From NCBI GenBank assembly GCA_944364705.1, contig CALVWH010000136.1:1-7141 (forward strand): a stretch of 7,141 bases of DNA. The letters run 5' to 3'. Source of the DNA: an uncultured Bacilli bacterium (GTDB taxonomy: Bacteria; Bacillota_I; Bacilli_A; RF39; UBA660). This document shows, piece after piece, positions 6,148-7,141 of the stretch (its first letter is position 1; the number at the start of each line of letters is the position of its first letter). Both the position numbers and the translations under genes were made by a program. The notes under the pieces are model-generated. The model did not search any database, was not told the DNA's origin, and worked only from the letters and a program-made list of their open reading frames with translations.

Positions 6148-6152
6148 ATATA

Positions 6153-6162
6153 TCCTCTTTCT
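6153..6162 (-). promoter_or_regulatory. Ribosome binding site fixing the kinase start
   Basis: AGAAAGAGGA on the minus strand lies 5 nt upstream of the ATG at 6147. It falls inside the coding frame if the upstream TTG (6183) is taken as start, so it argues for the shorter 435-residue protein. Confidence 0.75.
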
Positions 6163-6203
6163 AAATAGTATATTAATAAACAAAATTATATATCAAACTT
6201 TTT

Positions 6204-7141
6204 TTATTTTTCATTAATATATAAATTAATATTTAATTCTTGAGAAAAAACATCACCATTAATATATCTAAAATTATTATATAACATTTTATTTTCTTTT
6301 AATATATTTTTTACAATACTCAATCCATATCCATGTTCATTAGACTTGGTACTATATCCTTCTTCATCCATTCTACTGAAATCTAATATTCCGTTATATG
6401 TGTTTGATATTTTAATTATTAACTTATTATTTTCTGCATAAAATTCGATTCCAATATATTTCTTCTTTAAATCTTTTACTGCTTGAATAGCATTATCTAA
6501 AAAAATTCCGATTATCGTACAAATTTGTACTTGGCATTGAAAATCAATTTTGTCCAAATTAATTCTATTTAAATTTTTAGAAACATTTAAATAATATCTA
6601 ACTTTATTCTGTTTCATACTAATCATTTTTTGATATACCAAGTCTTTCACAAGTGGTAAAGGAATATTTCTTACAAGATTTATTAGTTCATTATCTTCTA
6701 TTATTTTTTCATTCAATGTATTATCGATATAAGATAAAATTTCTTTATTCTTATTAGTAACCATTGATCTAATTACAATTAAATTATTATTATTTTCATG
6801 ATTTAAAATTCTTAATTTATCTATAGCTTCCGTATAAGAACTAATATCTTTTACAACAATATCATATTGATATTTTATCTTATAATTATCACTATCTTGT
6901 TTAAACAAAACTATTGTAAAAGCAAAATAAATTAATATTATTAAAACGTTCATTCCTATAATATAAAATATTGACGCTTGAAAATACATATAATACATAG
7001 TAATAGATATAATCAATAATGACATTATAGATACAATAATCAAAAATTTTTTTTGATGTAAATCAATTGTATTAATTATCTTTTTCAATTTGATATAAAG
7101 TGGCTTAATATTTATAATTAGAAACATTAGTAAAGAAATAA
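6204..7141 (-). CDS. Second AgrC-like receptor histidine kinase, 5' end beyond the window
   Basis: This is a paralogue of the neighbouring kinase, about half identical by eye through the catalytic part. The frame is open to the window edge. The first ATG (7127) has no ribosome binding site and aligns to the middle of the other kinase's membrane region, so roughly 130-140 N-terminal residues are missing here. Counting from that ATG, hydrophobic segments lie at about 28-48 and 52-74. The H-box LRILNHENNNNLIVIRSM has His110, the N-box GIFLDNAIQAV has Asp211/Asn212, and the G-box has GYSTK (257-261) and HGYGL (265-269). All catalytic motifs are intact, so it is not a decayed copy. It would be transcribed before the other kinase. 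Its ligand could be the same peptide or a different one; the membrane part has diverged more than the kinase core. Confidence 0.88.
   Translation of the reverse strand, partial: ISLLMFLIINIKPLYIKLKKIINTIDLHQKKFLIIVSIMSLLIISITMYYMYFQASIFYIIGMNVLIILIYFAFTIVLFKQDSDNYKIKYQYDIVVKDISSYTEAIDKLRILNHENNNNLIVIRSMVTNKNKEILSYIDNTLNEKIIEDNELINLVRNIPLPLVKDLVYQKMISMKQNKVRYYLNVSKNLNRINLDKIDFQCQVQICTIIGIFLDNAIQAVKDLKKKYIGIEFYAENNKLIIKISNTYNGILDFSRMDEEGYSTKSNEHGYGLSIVKNILKENKMLYNNFRYINGDVFSQELNINLYINEK

Noticed and set aside
6148..6183. TTG start at 6183, giving a 447-residue kinase
   Set aside because: There is no ribosome binding site before it, and the good one at 6153-6162 points to the ATG at 6147.
7125..7127. 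ATG at 7125-7127 as the true start of the second kinase
   Set aside because: The frame stays open to the window edge, there is no ribosome binding site, and the position aligns to the middle of the paralogue's membrane domain.

Overview
The window is strongly AT-rich, uses the standard code (TGG for Trp, TAA or TAG stops, no sign of TGA as Trp) and has strong AGGAGG-type ribosome binding sites and many hairpin-plus-U terminators. Together with a long-form HPF next to secA, an arrangement typical of Bacillota, this points to a low-GC Gram-positive bacterium. A gut-type member of Bacilli/Erysipelotrichia or Clostridia would fit, but genus cannot be told from the sequence.

Left part (1-3840) is housekeeping DNA, almost all on the minus strand. 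In transcription order it holds a small cold-shock protein gene (3757-3530), hpf for the long ribosome hibernation factor (3415-2873) and secA, the Sec translocase motor (2763-265). Each has its own recognisable signals: a strong terminator after csp, an extended -10 promoter before hpf, and a weaker terminator after hpf followed by a possible secA promoter. prfB, which often follows secA in Bacillota, is absent here. Instead there is a repeat-rich gap, a bidirectional terminator and possibly the tail of a convergent plus-strand gene. The csp leader carries a perfect 12-bp inverted repeat just upstream of the ribosome binding site.

Right part (3840-7141) is a complete signal-production module of the Agr quorum-sensing type plus two receptors. 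agrB (4034-4657, plus) encodes the membrane peptidase that matures the signal. A 40-residue agrD (4697-4819, plus), easily missed because of its size, encodes the precursor of a cyclic thiolactone peptide. Facing them are two tandem, paralogous AgrC/GHKL sensor kinases (4840-6147, and 6204 to beyond the window end, both minus). agrD and the nearer kinase gene converge with 20 bp between their stop codons and share one bidirectional terminator. No response regulator is visible; it would have to lie beyond position 7141 or elsewhere in the genome.

Expected working: AgrB cleaves and cyclises AgrD, the peptide is exported, and one or both kinases sense it. The most unusual points are the convergent rather than co-directional layout, the receptor duplication, a predicted signal ring one residue larger than the usual five, and a hairpin/U-tract between agrB and agrD that could uncouple their expression.
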